From Acheta domesticus (Eukaryota > Arthropoda > Insecta > Orthoptera > Gryllidae), in assembly GCA_031308135.1 (NCBI GenBank), contig JAHLJT010000631.1:191536955-191600954 (forward strand): a stretch of 64,000 bases of DNA, in the 5' to 3' direction. The position numbers were made by a program, and so were the translations under genes. Under the pieces are notes generated by a model that saw only the letters and a list, made by a program, of their open reading frames with translations, made no database searches and had not been told where the DNA came from. Below, in pieces: positions 10,009 through 22,315 of the stretch; the stretch's first letter is position 1; every line of letters starts with the position of its first letter.

Positions 10009-13000
10009 ATTAACCCTTCGGCAGGCGCGTCCCATCATTTCCCACCAGCAGGCACGTGTGGCACTCGTGCCTCACGATCTTCGATTTTCGCGACAAAATA
10101 GTTATTACTTTTCTAATGGAATGTGTAGGAAATATTCTTTATTTATGTTTTTATAAATTTTATTTCATAATAACTAAATACCAATCGAAAAACAATATTA
10201 ATAAGAGTGTGATTAATCACTCGCTTCCTTCGTGTCTTGTTTCGTGCTACCTAAAGGGGAATGAATACGGTGCAAACGTGCCTTTAACATTTCTTCGGAA
10301 ACAACGCATTTAAATTTGAATTAGCAGTAAATACTCCAAAATATGTGTCATAAAGCTCAATAAGAAAACAGCAGTAAGAATTCTAATGGATAAAATACGC
10401 AGTATGGAGTGCCGCAACCGCTGTAGAGTTTGAATTACTAATGAATAACGGTCGATCGGCAGTGTCTAAAATTGTGATTTGAGTCTCATCCGATTGAAAA
10501 AATAATTAGTGAATAATATATATGAGCTCAAGAGTGGTCATCACATCAGTAGTGGCAGACACCTAAAGAAGCGCGAGGGAATTCCATTCCAATATACTAG
10601 ATGCATTCTTTAGTACTAAATTTTGTTGAACTACAACATTGTGCTGAGTAAATTGAGGGGGGAAGTATCCAGAAAAATGGGTCACATTGCCTGACGTCGA
10701 GTATGAGAGGTTCGAGGTGGCAAGGGGTGTAGAATGTAGGGCTAATTCGTGATAGCGGATTTATTCTTTTTCGGACTGAGTGACTTGATATTGCTACTAT
10801 GGGTGCGATGGGAATGTATCCAGAGATGGCATACAATGGCCACGAAGATGAAAGAGGCTTCAATCCTTGTGAATAATTAAATGAAATCGTGCCTATATAA
10901 ATAATTGAAATATCAAAATCCGTTAACTACTTTCCGTCTCCATGGCGGGAGAAACTTTACGAATTTTCTACAAATCAGGGTTTCATGGGAGAATCTCGAA
11001 ATTAGGGGTCCGTACGTTCGAGAAGGCGCCCAACGCGATGGACAGTAAAACCGTGCAATTCTCCGGTTCGGTTCCCGAAGAATGCAAAATTCTATTTTTT
11101 TTATAAACAAATTCCTCGATTGTTTTAAACTCTACTTTAAAAAGTAAAATTTGACGCCGCAAACCGCGATTCGATCGAAGGCTCCGTTTACTAGCAGTGG
11201 TTTTTGTTGTTGTTTTTTTCAAGAAAGGTGACATTTCTTGAGAAGGAAACTAAATTGTTTCTTATGAAGCAGTCCCATACAACAAAGCTTGCTTGCTGAC
11301 TGTTTTGTTACAAGTTCGAGATTTTTTTAGTTGTAACTCAATGAGTAGTTTATTAGACATTGGTAGCCTGACATGCATAGCAATGAATTCTTGAATGATA
11401 ATTTATCAGAAAAGAATTGTTCCTCTTTCGTGGAGTTGGACATGGTGACTTTTTCATAAATATGTAAATGATTTGTTTAATAGATGCAAATTGTTAGATA
11501 AATCTTGTAATTGACCTTCAAAAGGTCAATTTTAAACAAAATATATTGAAACTGTTTTGTTAATTTTTGTGCCCATCATTTGTGGCAAGTTTGCAGTTGG
11601 GAAATGAAAAGAGTTTTATTTACGTTACGTTCAAGATATAGTTCCCATTCAGTGTCGCATTAAGGCCACTGTGGCACTTTCCCCAAGAATGCAAATTAGG
11701 GTTATAAATCTTTCACCCCACAAGTATATTTTTATTTTAAATTGCAAAAATTAGTCGTAAAATGAATAATTTATTGAATTAACGAGTTTATGCTTTAAAT
11801 ACGAGTAAACATATATACGGTCAGAAGAGTGATGGAAGTGTGTGACCAACAATATTTTTCAGAAATAATACACTAAAAAGAGCAAGTTTATCTTATGGTT
11901 TTGTGATCTTCATTACGCTGGTTTTGTTCAGATGAGGTCTCCATTATTACCCTCGGAGTTAATAAATCCTTCTCAACGTATATAACGGAATTGAGTTCTA
12001 CAAACCTTTTTCAAATCGATGAACGTTTAAATGTAAATTTTACACCTAGAAAACGATACAAATATAAATGATTTGTATATATTTATATTCTGGCTTAAGG
12101 AACAATAATTATGCGTGAACTTCACAATTCGTAACAGTACTTTTTGCTACTTTGTAAGGTTAAAACATCGTCCTCCTCGCTAGTCATTAATCAAATAATG
12201 TTAGTACTAAAGATAATAATATAAAGATAATAAGACACATAAAGATAATAATATAAAGATGTGTCGTTGTGGTCAGATTTTACAAATGCATTATATTCAT
12301 TTATTATAATTTTGAGATTAAATCCAATGCTTGTAGGAAACTTTATTCATTGGAAGTCGACTAAAAAGTGGATGTGTATTTGATATTGAAAAGTATCGTG
12401 AACATAAGACCTTGATTCTCTGATAACTGATTGCTGCCGTCCATGTACATCATCTTTATTAGAAACGTTTCCTGATGTATGTCCTTTTGTAATACAACAA
12501 GCTGCATTTCTGCTGGCGGTTTCTCGGTTTCCCTGTTACTTTAATAGTTCGTATACAGTACTGCAATTTTGATGGTCAGAACTCTATTTTTAGAAATGGC
12601 CAGATTGAATGTATCAGCAACATTCCTGATCATATCCGTCATTAGAAATCATGTGACCACAGGGCTTCCTCGATTGCATTTTGTATCATTTTATATCCTC
12701 CTCCTTTTCAAACTTTTTTTTGCTCACTTTCGATTTTTACCACAAATGCATTTCCAGCAAAGCAACATTTATGCAGATATTAGGTCCATTTGCAGCTTAA
12801 TTGGTAAACACTCAAACATTTGCTCACAATATATTGGAAGAATGGAGCAATGTACTATGATTGAGTTCAGAAACTGAAACTGTCACCAGCCCTGTCCGTT
12901 GTGCGAGTCCATTTTTCTCTGTCCGTTCTGCCCTCTCTGCCCGTCGCGTTTGCCCTGCCCTTCCCGTTCGCTTCTCCCCCCTCTCAGCCTTGCTTCCCCA

Positions 13001-13406
13001 CACTTCGTACATATCTATTAAAGTAAGAGTATGCCACACTACAGAAACTGTTTCTTCTCGCACACGTATTCTCTTCTCGCATGTTTGCTCGAGTCCAACT
13101 ACTATGTGCTATTATCCTAGTGGCCGAAATATTTTCTACTTTGTTGGAATAAGTTACTGATTGCGAATCATATTTATACCGAATTAAAAAAGACCAGTAT
13201 ATCATTTACTCTTCAAAATTGACGTGTAAATGGAACATTACAACTTGTTAAAAATTTCAAAACGAACATCATGTTTGATGCACGAAGTTGCGCAACCCTG
13301 CGCAATACGCGCGAACCTGTGCAATACACGAGCATATTGCGTTAATTTGTCAACACAGTGAATCACAACCAACAACAAATTTTAAACAAGAGACGCCCGC
13401 CATAGC
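10009..13406. other. Long AT-rich intergenic stretch
   Basis: No gene is supported. A TTAACCCTTCGGC segment at 10010-10022 resembles one end of a piggyBac-like element, but no partner end was found. A small direct repeat of AATAATATAAAGAT-type sequence lies at about 12207-12260. The rest is AT-rich. Confidence 0.4.
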
Positions 13407-13498
13407 GGACAGCACTATTGATCTTCTGCGCATGCACAGTTTAAGTTTCGCGTCACTTTTGTGCATTGTGCATGCGTAGAAGATCCATAGTGCTGTCC
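13407..13498. repeat. Hairpin with 31-bp arms and 30-base loop
   Basis: The left arm 13407-13437 and right arm 13468-13498 are inverted copies differing at two positions. The left arm starts GGACAGCACTATTGATC and ends GCGCATGCAC. The dimensions (31-bp stem, 30-nt loop) could suit a small-RNA precursor or a MITE remnant. No promoter or flanking duplication was identified. Confidence 0.8.
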
Positions 13499-14868
13499 TC
13501 TGTTGCGTGCCAAATCTAAGTACTCGTATATTAAACATCACCACGTGACCATCACTAACAGAATTCGTAGGTTTATAGCGTATCACTAAAAGCATTCCAG
13601 ACTTCCTCTGCTTTCACCACGCTTTCTCTTTTTCACCGGTACTGTACGCGCCTCCTCATACCATCCCCTCAGCGCCTCACCTCGACAGGGAAAGGGCGAG
13701 AGGGGAGCAGCGTGAGCCAAGCCGGAGGCTCAACTTCCAATCACATCGACGTTATTTTTGACCTTTTTGAGCCCACGCGTCCCGCCCCTCTCTCACCCCC
13801 AACCCCCGGCCTCCGCTGTATTCTCTCGCTTCCCGGCCAATATCGCCGCGTGTGGGCGCTGCCGACGGAATCTGTTGTCATCGTCGCCGCGGCAGCAGCT
13901 TCGTCCCGCAGTCAATATTGAAACGCTGCCTCCCGGGGATCGGACTGGAAGCACACAAGACATGCGGTTACGGTCGACCAGGCCGCCCCAGCCGCCCGCG
14001 TCTCCCTGCCGCTACTCGCTTGATTCCCCTTCCGCCCCACCCTCTCCACGCCCCTCCCCGTCACCGTCACGCCACGCCACGCCCCACCTCATCATGCCCC
14101 GCCTTGTCACGGCCAGCCACACCACGCCACGCCACGCCACCCCACGTCTCGCCCGTCTCGACACGCCTCGGCCCGCCTCGACACGTCTTTACACGCCTCC
14201 ACACGCCTCGACTCGCTCGACTCGGCTCGACTGCCTCCACTCGTCTCGACACACCTCGACTCACCTTGACTCGACTGCCTCCACTCGCCTCCATTCGCCT
14301 CGACACGCCTCCTCTCGCCTCGACACCCCTCGCCACACGCCTCGAATCGTCTCGTCTCTCAAACCTAACCACGACACCCCACGTTACGCCGCGCTCCTCC
14401 CCACCCAGTCTTTCTCCTCCCTTCCCGGTTCGGGATAATTCCACTCCACCGGCTCAATTCTAACCCATTCCATGTTGTTACGCCAGCCTCGCCCTATAGG
14501 ATTCCAGTGTTCCGCTCCTTTCGACTCCGCCCTGTACCAATCTGCCCTGACCTGCTAGGCTCCACTCTTTTCGGCCCATACTAGCTCTATACCGTTCAAT
14601 GCCTCACCGTACGTCTTTCCTCTTCCCTCCCCCGTTACCCCCTCACAAACCTGTTCCATCCGGTTATCTACATATTCTTCAAATTATGGGAATTTCTGGC
14701 GGAAGGTTCTTCGGTGAACCGAGATTCTAGTCCAGGGAGATCATAAATAAGGAGGATTTCTCCGGCTTATTAATTATTACGATTACTCCCGTCTATATCT
14801 TCCATCTAGTTTTGAATATAAAAAACAGACTCTTCAAGCTATTGTTGATTGTTTCAAAAAATACGAAC
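13499..14868. repeat. C-rich low-complexity region with CTCGACACGCCTC-type repeats
   Basis: At about 14030-14350 the sequence is a degenerate minisatellite of CTCGAC, CACGCC and CCTCGACACG words. All overlapping frames on both strands stay open for 125-226 codons because stop codons are scarce in this composition, so none is called as a gene. The flanks are mixed pyrimidine-rich DNA. Confidence 0.6.
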
Positions 14869-14882
14869 TTTGAATATTTAGA
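14869..14882 (+). repeat. Target-site duplication, left copy (14 bp)
   Basis: TTTGAATATTTAGA here is repeated exactly at 16311-16324. The pair brackets the retrotransposon relic. Confidence 0.8.
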
Positions 14883-16310
14883 AAATTTTCAGATTAGGGT
14901 ACTATCCACTAAATTGGAAGTTCTCTCTCATTATTCTGATTTCCAAACCAAACAAAAATCGTAATAATCCAGAAACCTACTGACCGATCAGTCTTCTATC
15001 CACACTAGCTAAATTACTAGATAAAATTATCCTTAAAAGATTAAGACACTACGCAAATACCATTAAAGCTACCCCCCATCCTCAATTCGGATTCATCAAC
15101 ACCATTTCAACCTTCCACCAATTACTAAGGGTCCATGAATTCATCCAGGAAGCTTTCCAGAAAAAACAGCATACTATCGTCACGTGTCTAGATCTAACTC
15201 AAGCCTTCGACTGAGTATGGCACATTGGCCTCGTTCACAAGTTAAAATCTATAGGCATCCCGGTATATCTCCTCAACACAATAACTAGTTTTTTATCGGA
15301 CAGAACTTTTGCAGTCACCATTGATAATTACACATCAAACCTCAGAAAAATACAAGCAGGCCTCCCCTAAGGATCTGCGTTATCTCCCACACTCTTTACG
15401 TAGCTGACATCTCAGAAGCACACAACACTAACATTGGGCAATTCGCAGACCATACCATAATTTACAGATCCAGTTATTCATGCAACATCTTAAGGAATAA
15501 GATTCAAAGGTACCTAGAAAAAAATTGATGAATGGTCCTTAAAATGGCAACTTAAACTCATCGCCGAAAACTCCAACACAAAAATCTTCACTCTCACACA
15601 AATGTTTACCCCTCCCCCCTCCAAATCAGTAATTCACTAATTCCATGGTCTTCGCCCAATCAAAACATCAAATATCTAGGTCTAAATCTTGATGCGAAGC
15701 TTCATTGGAAGGAACATATAAATGCAATAACGCATCAAGCAAAAGTAAAGATCCTCTAACTAAAACCACTCATTAATCACAAAAATAAACTATCTCTAAA
15801 CAACTCAATAGCCCTCTACAAACATATTATTCGATCTACTATGACCTACGCATGGTCCATCTGGCTAAATGCCTGAAGAACCAACTTAAACAAAATCCAA
15901 ATCATCCAGAACAAGTACCTCAGAACAATAACTCAAGCCCCATGGTTCGTTTCAAATCTTTGGTTGCACAAAGAATTAAATATTCCATACATAATCTCAT
16001 TCATTCTCCAGCAAATCCTACTCTTTCATCAAACAAAATAACCAACTATCCCATTTCAACCTCGCTCAAATCCCGGATTACCAAACTAGAATTAAAAACA
16101 GGTTCCCTATTCAAGATTTTTTAGACATTCAGTCCGAGTCGTAAAGTAAGTAAGGCGCTTCATGAGCTCCCTTACCCTGTGTAGTTAGTTTTAGATTTAA
16201 GTTAATATTAAGTTAATTTAACTCGCTAAGAATGCATATGTAAAAGTACAAGGTACTGATCTATGTAACTTATATTACACATAAAAATAAAATGAAAATG
16301 AAAAAATGAA
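14883..16310 (+). mobile_element. 5'-truncated Jockey-group non-LTR retrotransposon
   Basis: The insert of about 1428 bp lies between two exact 14-bp repeats and ends in an A-rich tail (AAAATAAAATGAAAATGAAAAA), as expected of target-primed reverse transcription. It begins inside the reverse transcriptase, so the 5' part never integrated. The reverse transcriptase relic on the plus strand is described separately. No RNase H is visible. Confidence 0.85.
14890..16125 (+). pseudogene. Reverse transcriptase relic (Jockey group)
   Basis: Translated fragments show the standard order: a WKFSLIILISKPNK-type segment, NPETY followed by PISLLSTLAKLLDKI, then FGF, TCLDLTQAFD, GLP (stop) GSALSPTLF, and a QFAD in place of the YADD box. 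In-frame stops fall in RT blocks such as QAFD(stop)VW and GLP(stop)GSA, and there is at least one frameshift, so it is dead. Residual C-terminal coding sequence continues to about 16125 (last open frame 15852-16124). RTs of this group normally lie in an ORF2 of 900 or more codons; only the middle and end remain. Confidence 0.85.
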
Positions 16311-16332
16311 TTTGAATATTTAGATAAATTTT

Positions 16333-16427
16333 ACTTCTCTCTCTCTCTCCTCTCTCTTCCCCCCTCTCTCTCTCTCTCCCTCTCTCTTTCCCCCCTCCCT
16401 CTCTCTCTCCCTCCCTCTCTCTCTCTC
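16333..16427. repeat. CT/CCCT-rich simple repeat
   Basis: Interrupted CTCTCT and CCCTCTCT tracts about 95 bp long, just beyond the retrotransposon tail. Confidence 0.9.
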
Positions 16428-17509
16428 ATCAAAAACATTCTAGACACTTTAGTGTTTTACCACTTTCGTTAAAGCTTCTTGCAATTACTATTAATGATGA
16501 ACATTCATAAATATGCTGGATACTTCAACTTTTATTTTATAAACACGCAAACGAATATGTCCTGAGAATGATCTTCAAATAAATAAAAATAAAATATGTA
16601 AACAATCAATATACAGTAAGGTAGAAATGTTCGAATTGCTTGTAGGAAACAATTCCACAGTCGAATAAAATAAGCTCTGAACTTCTCTAAATAGTCATTA
16701 AATAATTAACTGCACTTTTTCTCACCGCACCAACCCACTTTTATTCATTTCCTATGCGAACAAGTCTCTTTTCTGAACGAATTTTCTACGTGGGTTTTTG
16801 TGTTATGATGTGGCTTTTGATACCGTTGGTGTACGCATACTCTGTCATTGTGCTTTTTAATCCAAATCCGCTACGTTAAGATAAAACAAAATTAAATAAA
16901 AATATTCTTTTTCAGAGGCTAAAAAACTAAGAACACCCAACATTATACATTTTAGATCAAGTAAGTGAAAAATCCAGTAATTTTTAAAAAAAGGAAGAGT
17001 ATCTTACAATATTTTCGGTCGAATTTTTATCCTGGCGTTGATGAAAATTTAATGAATACCGAAAACATCCTTAGACTGTAATGCAAAGTACACAGTTCCC
17101 GTCAGTCCTCGTTTCATCCACTTCTCGTCCTCGTTAGCTCCTTCGCACTTTGTGCCGCGCGGAAATTTTCCAGAGAAAACGAAAATAAAACGAAAGCGCC
17201 TCGGGGCGGCAAAAGCACGTCGCGCGACTTCCATCCACCCCTCCCCTCTCACCCCCCCTCCCCTAACCATCCTCCCCTCCACCCGTTGCCGCGGCAATAG
17301 TTAGAGCCACGTAATGGAGGGCGCTAATTTTGCAAAGGTCATTTGAAGGATCGTCTGTCTCATTAGCCAACTTACATCGTTGGAGGTAAACAAAAAAGGT
17401 TGTTTTTTTCCGCTGTAAAATTAACATAGAGTAAGTCGGGTTATGATGAACGAAAATTAATTATCAATATATGGAAGATGTAAAAGAGAATGGATTGCCT
17501 TACAATAGG
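16428..17509. other. AT-rich intergenic DNA with a GC-richer patch
   Basis: No gene is supported. At 17090-17300 the sequence is GC-richer, followed by GCTAATTTTGCAAAGGTCA at about 17322-17340. That segment contains a nuclear-receptor-like AAGGTCA half site, but one half site is weak evidence. Confidence 0.35.
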
Positions 17510-18346
17510 TTAACCGTTAAACAACAAGGCTCCTCTGAGTGACAATTTTGGCAAGGCTCTGTCATACGACACCTACTGCATATCTTCAGTATTTCAATGA
17601 ATTAATTGTTTATAATTATCAGATGCATGTCCCTTCGCATTTAGAAGTCTACACATTATGCCAAGAAATAAAAGAATCCAGGAAAATGTTTGCATAAATA
17701 AAATTTACTTGCAGGGATAGTAAAAAGTATCTTGTGCTTCGTCAATTTATTTTTTTTCGTATCGGGATCTATATAACCTGTAGAGTGCCTGGTTGATAAT
17801 AAAATCACGTTTTTCATGCGATTTGGAGTGTATAAAACATTCTGTCATATTCATTCACAAATGATCCAACAGGACGCTTTACATTCAAAAGGTGTTGAGG
17901 GATTTCATTTTTATGCATTCTCAATGTCCCCACAAGGGTCAGTTCACTTTTTGGTCAGTTCTTCGGCTAACACGCGAGAGCTGTTCAAATTATCTGGCAT
18001 CACGTTTCTATTGTTACCAAGAATTGATGAGAAGTTTATTTCGAATTGGTTCAATTAGTGAGGCGTTTATTTCGAATTTCTTCCGTTAGCAAACGCGAAT
18101 TCATTTTCAGATAGTCTGCAAAAGTTTTAAGATAAACAAGGTTGTGTCACATATGACACACTAAATTAGTCTTCACACTGCTGATCATTGAATGAACGGA
18201 AAGCGACACAACTTATACAGGGTGTAGTTGAATAGTGGCTAGTAGGGTAATTAAGGGCACAGCCACAACCGACGAGTAATGACACGCATGTGTGCAAAAT
18301 ATTGCACGGTGTCATGTATGACACAGTCTTGTCATTTGCAGGTTAA
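17510..18346. mobile_element. Possible TTAA-flanked (piggyBac-like) non-autonomous element
   Basis: TTAA occurs at both edges (17510-17513 and 18343-18346). Inside, the left end begins CCGTTAAACAACAAGGCT. The reverse complement of the right end begins CCTGCAAATGACAAGACT, similar but degenerate. GTGTCA-ATGACAC-type palindromes occur near the right part (about 18146-18161 and 18310-18325). No transposase is present. The match is imperfect and the call tentative. Confidence 0.25.
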
Positions 18347-20148
18347 CATACAAGGTGTGCAAAATTTGAGATGTTCACAAGAAAATAAAAATAATATTAT
18401 TTTGCTGCCAACTCACTGTGAAAACATCTTTTAAATTTTATGAATTTAAAATGTACTTGTACGTACTTGTAAGAGCAGTATTATTATCGTGATGAGTAAA
18501 GAAAATGATTTATCGAAACTTTAGAGCAAAAAATCTATGGTGAAATAGTTTTACAGGACATTTTCTTAGTGATCAATCATAAATCGGTAAAACATTACGT
18601 TTCATCACTATCACCATTCCTCTTGAAATTAACTTTCTCCATAAGAGCGTATTGCCGAAAAATAAGAAATGATCGTCTAGCTGTTCGATCAACTCACAAA
18701 AACTTACCAATCGCCAGTATTACAAATTACAGCCGTTTTATACACATTTTACTTTTGATATTAATGTACCGCAGATCAATAAATAGATGCTCATTACATT
18801 TAAAGTTGAGGGTTTGCAGTAAGGAGTAGTCCATAAAAATGTGTGGTGAGACGACACAGTTATTATCAATGAACACAGCTGTTTGCAGTGCACTGCAGAT
18901 CAATACTCTCTGTTGCTTAAGCATGAAAGCTGCCAAGATCTCGCCCACTCTTTGAGACGTTGTCGTACACCCGTCAGGAGGAGAATAAAGGACGAGTTTT
19001 CTTCAATTTGTTTGAGGTGAGTAGGGTATAACTATTGAAATACGTGCGTTTTCACTTTAAACCTAATTTTTTTGACACTAAAAAGTTTGTGAAGCACAAT
19101 GCGTTAGCTGCGCGCAATTAACAGCTTTCTCATGATCTTTGCTCACCCCGTCCTCTCTAAGATCTCTTCAGTCAGTGGAAAGCGCCGCGTGTGCTGGGAA
19201 TCGAACGTCTGGACGTACCTCTAGTCAGGTCGCGCATGACTTTTGTAATTGGCGCGCGAGCAGCGAGACAGCGCGCTCTGTCGGGGATCGGTGGCGGCAG
19301 CGGGAAGCTGTGGACTCGGCGTAATTGAGACGAGCTGTGGGGGCGAGTCTCACCTCCCAGCAGCGGCCCTATAAATGGAGCCAGCCGGCACCCTGAAGGA
19401 GTCCCGTGAGGCCAGCGTGCAGCCCGGAACGTCCAGGAGCCGGACGTGGCGATGCTGGGGACATGTGACTGGCAACGTGGCGGCTAGTGGTGATCGCCAC
19501 ACTTCTGTCGGACGGCGTAGGAAGACGGCACAGTGCAGGGAGAGGCTACTTCCTACCTATGTAATGACTGTCGGCTTTGTAAAGAAGGATACGATTAATT
19601 GTTGTTAAGTTAGCGTGCAGACTTTGATTAGTGGACGTAACACCTCTGGACGTGCGACCAATTGCTTCAATCACTGAGCTACCGAGACAACATGCTGAAA
19701 ACAATTTATTAGATTTATGGCAACGACATTTATTGTGTTACTATTTGCAAATATTAATATCATTATTTTGTTAGTTTTTAGTTTATAATTACACTTTATA
19801 ATATTGTAAAAAATTTGCAATACTTCATTTCAAACTCACAGAAAAATCACATAAACATCGTACCATCTTTCGGCATATAGCTAGAATGTAATATTAAGAT
19901 TTGATTATTAAGTCCATTCACAGTCAATTACAGCAAGTTAATTTTCACAGACATTTTGTCTCTTAAAATAGGTCGGAGATCTATATTTATCGTTATTTAA
20001 ATGTATTTAATAAAATATTTGCTAATCGGCCCTATTACTCTAACGTAAAGCAGTAATCGAAAAAAATACTTCGCTTTCCCACTGAGTTTGATTTTATTTA
20101 AGCAACAATAAGAACAACATTGAAACGTCGCTTTTTTGTCAGGTAGTC
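18347..20148. other. Intergenic DNA with a GC-rich, TATA-containing block
   Basis: 19150-19560 is GC-rich with a TATAAAT at 19370-19376. At 19671-19683 the minus strand reads GGTAGCTCAGTGA, like a tRNA A box, but no good B box follows. Neither is strong enough to call a gene. The rest is AT-rich. Confidence 0.35.
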
Positions 20149-20211
20149 ACCATGAGTAAGTCTTCTCGTATGCCACATTTCTACTACCAGAAATAAGAGG
20201 TGGATTCACAG

Positions 20212-20400
20212 CGTCAAATTTGATATTTATTAGGTCAAAAAACAGTAAAAAATGTATATGACGCATGGGGGAAGAGATTATCTGCGCACATTTTCTTGAG
20301 GTCCAGAAAAAAAAGAGCGAGATTAGCAAAATTATTTTAAAAACTAGACATTTTCGTTCCCGAGTTATAGAAAACATAATTGCAACACTAAACGAATGAA
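20212..20400 (+). repeat. Dispersed repeat, also at 58897-59170
   Basis: Shared stretches with 58897-59170 include an AAATTTGAT block, GTATA(T/C)GACG(C/T)ATGGG, TCTGCGCAC/TTCCGCACG and TTCCCGAGTTATA. The other copy has about 80 extra bases in the middle. The same segment recurs in the right duplicate at 31355-31545. Confidence 0.65.
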
Positions 20401-20759
20401 GATTCCAATGTTGCAATGCTGCAGTTCCAAAACAATGAAGATCCCACGCAGGATTCTTCATTGTTGTGAATACATCACGCAAACATTCTCCACGACCGCA
20501 TCCCCTCCATCGCATCGTCCTGCCTTCTCCTTCATCACCGCACCCACACTCCCCACCCCTACCTTCGCCACGGGGAGTAATCCTGCGACGGCGCCTCTCC
20601 CGCGCCGCACCGAGGGAGACGAGCATTGCAAAGCGCCTGCTTGTTCCCTCCCCTGCCCGCCACTCTCCTAGCCCCGCTGCCTTCTTTGCTCTCATCCTCG
20701 CGCCCTTCCTCGCTGTGTCTCGGCGCTCAGCCGCGCCGCGCCCCCGCGCGTCAGATAAT

Positions 20760-21030
20760 CCGGCAATCCTCGATATATTCCCGTCTTAGTAAGAAATGCT
20801 TCTTGCGGTTCGCTCCCTCTGCGGCTGCTAATCCCGCGGGCGGAAAACCCAACGACGCCAACGCCGGCACCGCCGCCGCCGGCGCCACCGTCGCTCTGGG
20901 TGGAGGGGGGCTTCCATAAAACTCCAGGAGGCCCTCAGCGGTGGCGGGGTCGGTGGCGGCGATGGTGATAGTGGTGGAAGTGAAAGGGGAGATGGTGGCG
21001 GGGGCGCAAGCGATTGAGGTAAGTGAATGA
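20760..21030. other. GC-rich block ending in a splice-donor-like site
   Basis: CpG-rich sequence ends ATTGAG then GTAAGTGA at about 21015-21026, a good insect donor consensus for the plus strand. A minus-strand frame of 101 codons (20751-21056) also crosses it. Neither translation has a recognisable domain. An exon is possible but not supported further. Confidence 0.2.
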
Positions 21031-21149
21031 GTAAGAATTGTTTCCGGAAGCGCCAACTACTGAGGTCTTTAGTAACGTAAATGAATTGTTATATCGCGAA
21101 AGGGGTCAGGACACATCCTGTGCTGGAATGTGATATTCGAAGCTGATCT

Positions 21150-21430
21150 ACTCGATGGATTGCAGGTTTTTTTCTCCCCTACGTATCTCCACTTCGGGGC
21201 ATCGCCCCAGTCGGGACATGTTCTAAGGCTCTCAGCATGTGTGGTGATGTAATTCATGTGTGTATGGTCTGTAAGGGAGAGAAGATGACAAAATCGACTG
21301 AGGAAAGATGGCGCTTAGTCCTTGGCCCGTTTTTCTGGTACTATTCTGGCACTCGACTGATACTGATCGGAGAAACCACAAGAAACTCTCAATCCAAATA
21401 GCCGGTCGCTATAGCACCCCCAGGTATTGT
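21150..21430 (-). repeat. tRNA-derived SINE, body fragment, reversed
   Basis: Read on the minus strand, this matches the SINE body: a CTCCGATCA block, a CCAGAATAGTACC block, GGGCCA, the CATCTT(T/C)C block and GTCCCGACTGGGGC-GATGCCC. The 3' end is lost. It is duplicated at 32300-32570 because the whole segment is duplicated. Confidence 0.65.
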
Positions 21431-21662
21431 TTGAATTCGAGCTTAACGGCTTTTTAACGGCTGTATCCTGTTGAAAAAAGCATCACTGTGAGGTCTCGAA
21501 CCCTAGAAGCTTTTAAATCAACACCTAGTATATACCTAATTGGAATAACTATAGTGCTATTGTAGATCACAGCTTTATAGGTGGCAACAGTGAAGAGATG
21601 GTCAGGCTGTCTGTCTCTTCCCTCGCACTCTCCTTCCTCGTTTCCTCCCTTCCGGCTTTCCC

Positions 21663-21665
21663 TCT

Positions 21666-21700
<35 letters not shown>
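21663..21700. repeat. (CT)n microsatellite
   Basis: CT-rich run followed by a short ACACACATACATA tract. Equivalent to 32803-32840. Confidence 0.9.
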
Positions 21701-21703
<3 letters not shown>

Positions 21704-21984
21704 CACACATACATATGAGCCCTCGTTTGCTTTTCATTATGTTAAATACAGATTTCCTACATGTACCCTGTGATCTTTCTTCAATCGGTCGCCCACTGCG
21801 TACGATGACGGAAGGGACCACAGGCTGCGACGGCGCTGAACGGCCCTGGAACTGAAAAGGAATGGCGAGGGCGCTGGCTTACAAAGCACGCCGCGGCCCC
21901 ACGGCGCCGCGGGCGCTCGGTGGGACACCTGTGCCTTAGGGTGGATGGTCGCCTCTGCTGCCCCTCTCCATCATCTTGCCCCCC

Positions 21985-22315
21985 GGCGCCGCCCCCGCCG
22001 CCTTTGCGCCCTCGCCGCCCACGCCGCTCTTGTCTCTCTCGCCGCCCTCACCGCCCTCGCCACGCCGCTGCCCCTTCCGTCCTCGCCGCCCTCGCCGCCC
22101 TCGCCACCCTCGCCACCCTCGCCGCCCTCGCCGCCCTCGCTGCCCTCACCTCCCTCACCGCCCTCACCGCCCTCACCACCCTCACCACCCACGGCATTCC
22201 GCTGCCCCTACCGCCCTCGCCGCCCTCACCGCCCTCACCCACGCCACTCCGCTGCCCCTACCGCCCTCGCGGCCTCGCCGCCCTCGCCACCCTCGCCGCC
22301 CTCGCCGCCCTCAAA
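21985..22315. repeat. GC-rich minisatellite, 9-bp GCCCTCGCC unit
   Basis: More than 20 degenerate 9-bp units (GCCCTCGCC, ACCCTCGCC, GCCCTCACC and similar). Because 9 is divisible by 3, all frames on both strands stay open and give Pro-Ser, Ala-Leu, Arg-Pro or Gly-Glu strings. These are not proteins. Equivalent to 33140-33460. Confidence 0.9.

Noticed and set aside
13758..14463. 226-codon plus-strand frame
   Set aside because: Lies in a CTCGACACGCC-type low-complexity tract, with overlapping open frames on both strands.
19150..19620. TATA-containing GC-rich block as a gene
   Set aside because: The only substantial downstream frame starts a few bases after the TATA box, which is too close, and has no recognised motif.
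21985..22315. CRISPR-like array
   Set aside because: Regular short repeats but no spacers, and the genome is eukaryotic. It is a minisatellite.
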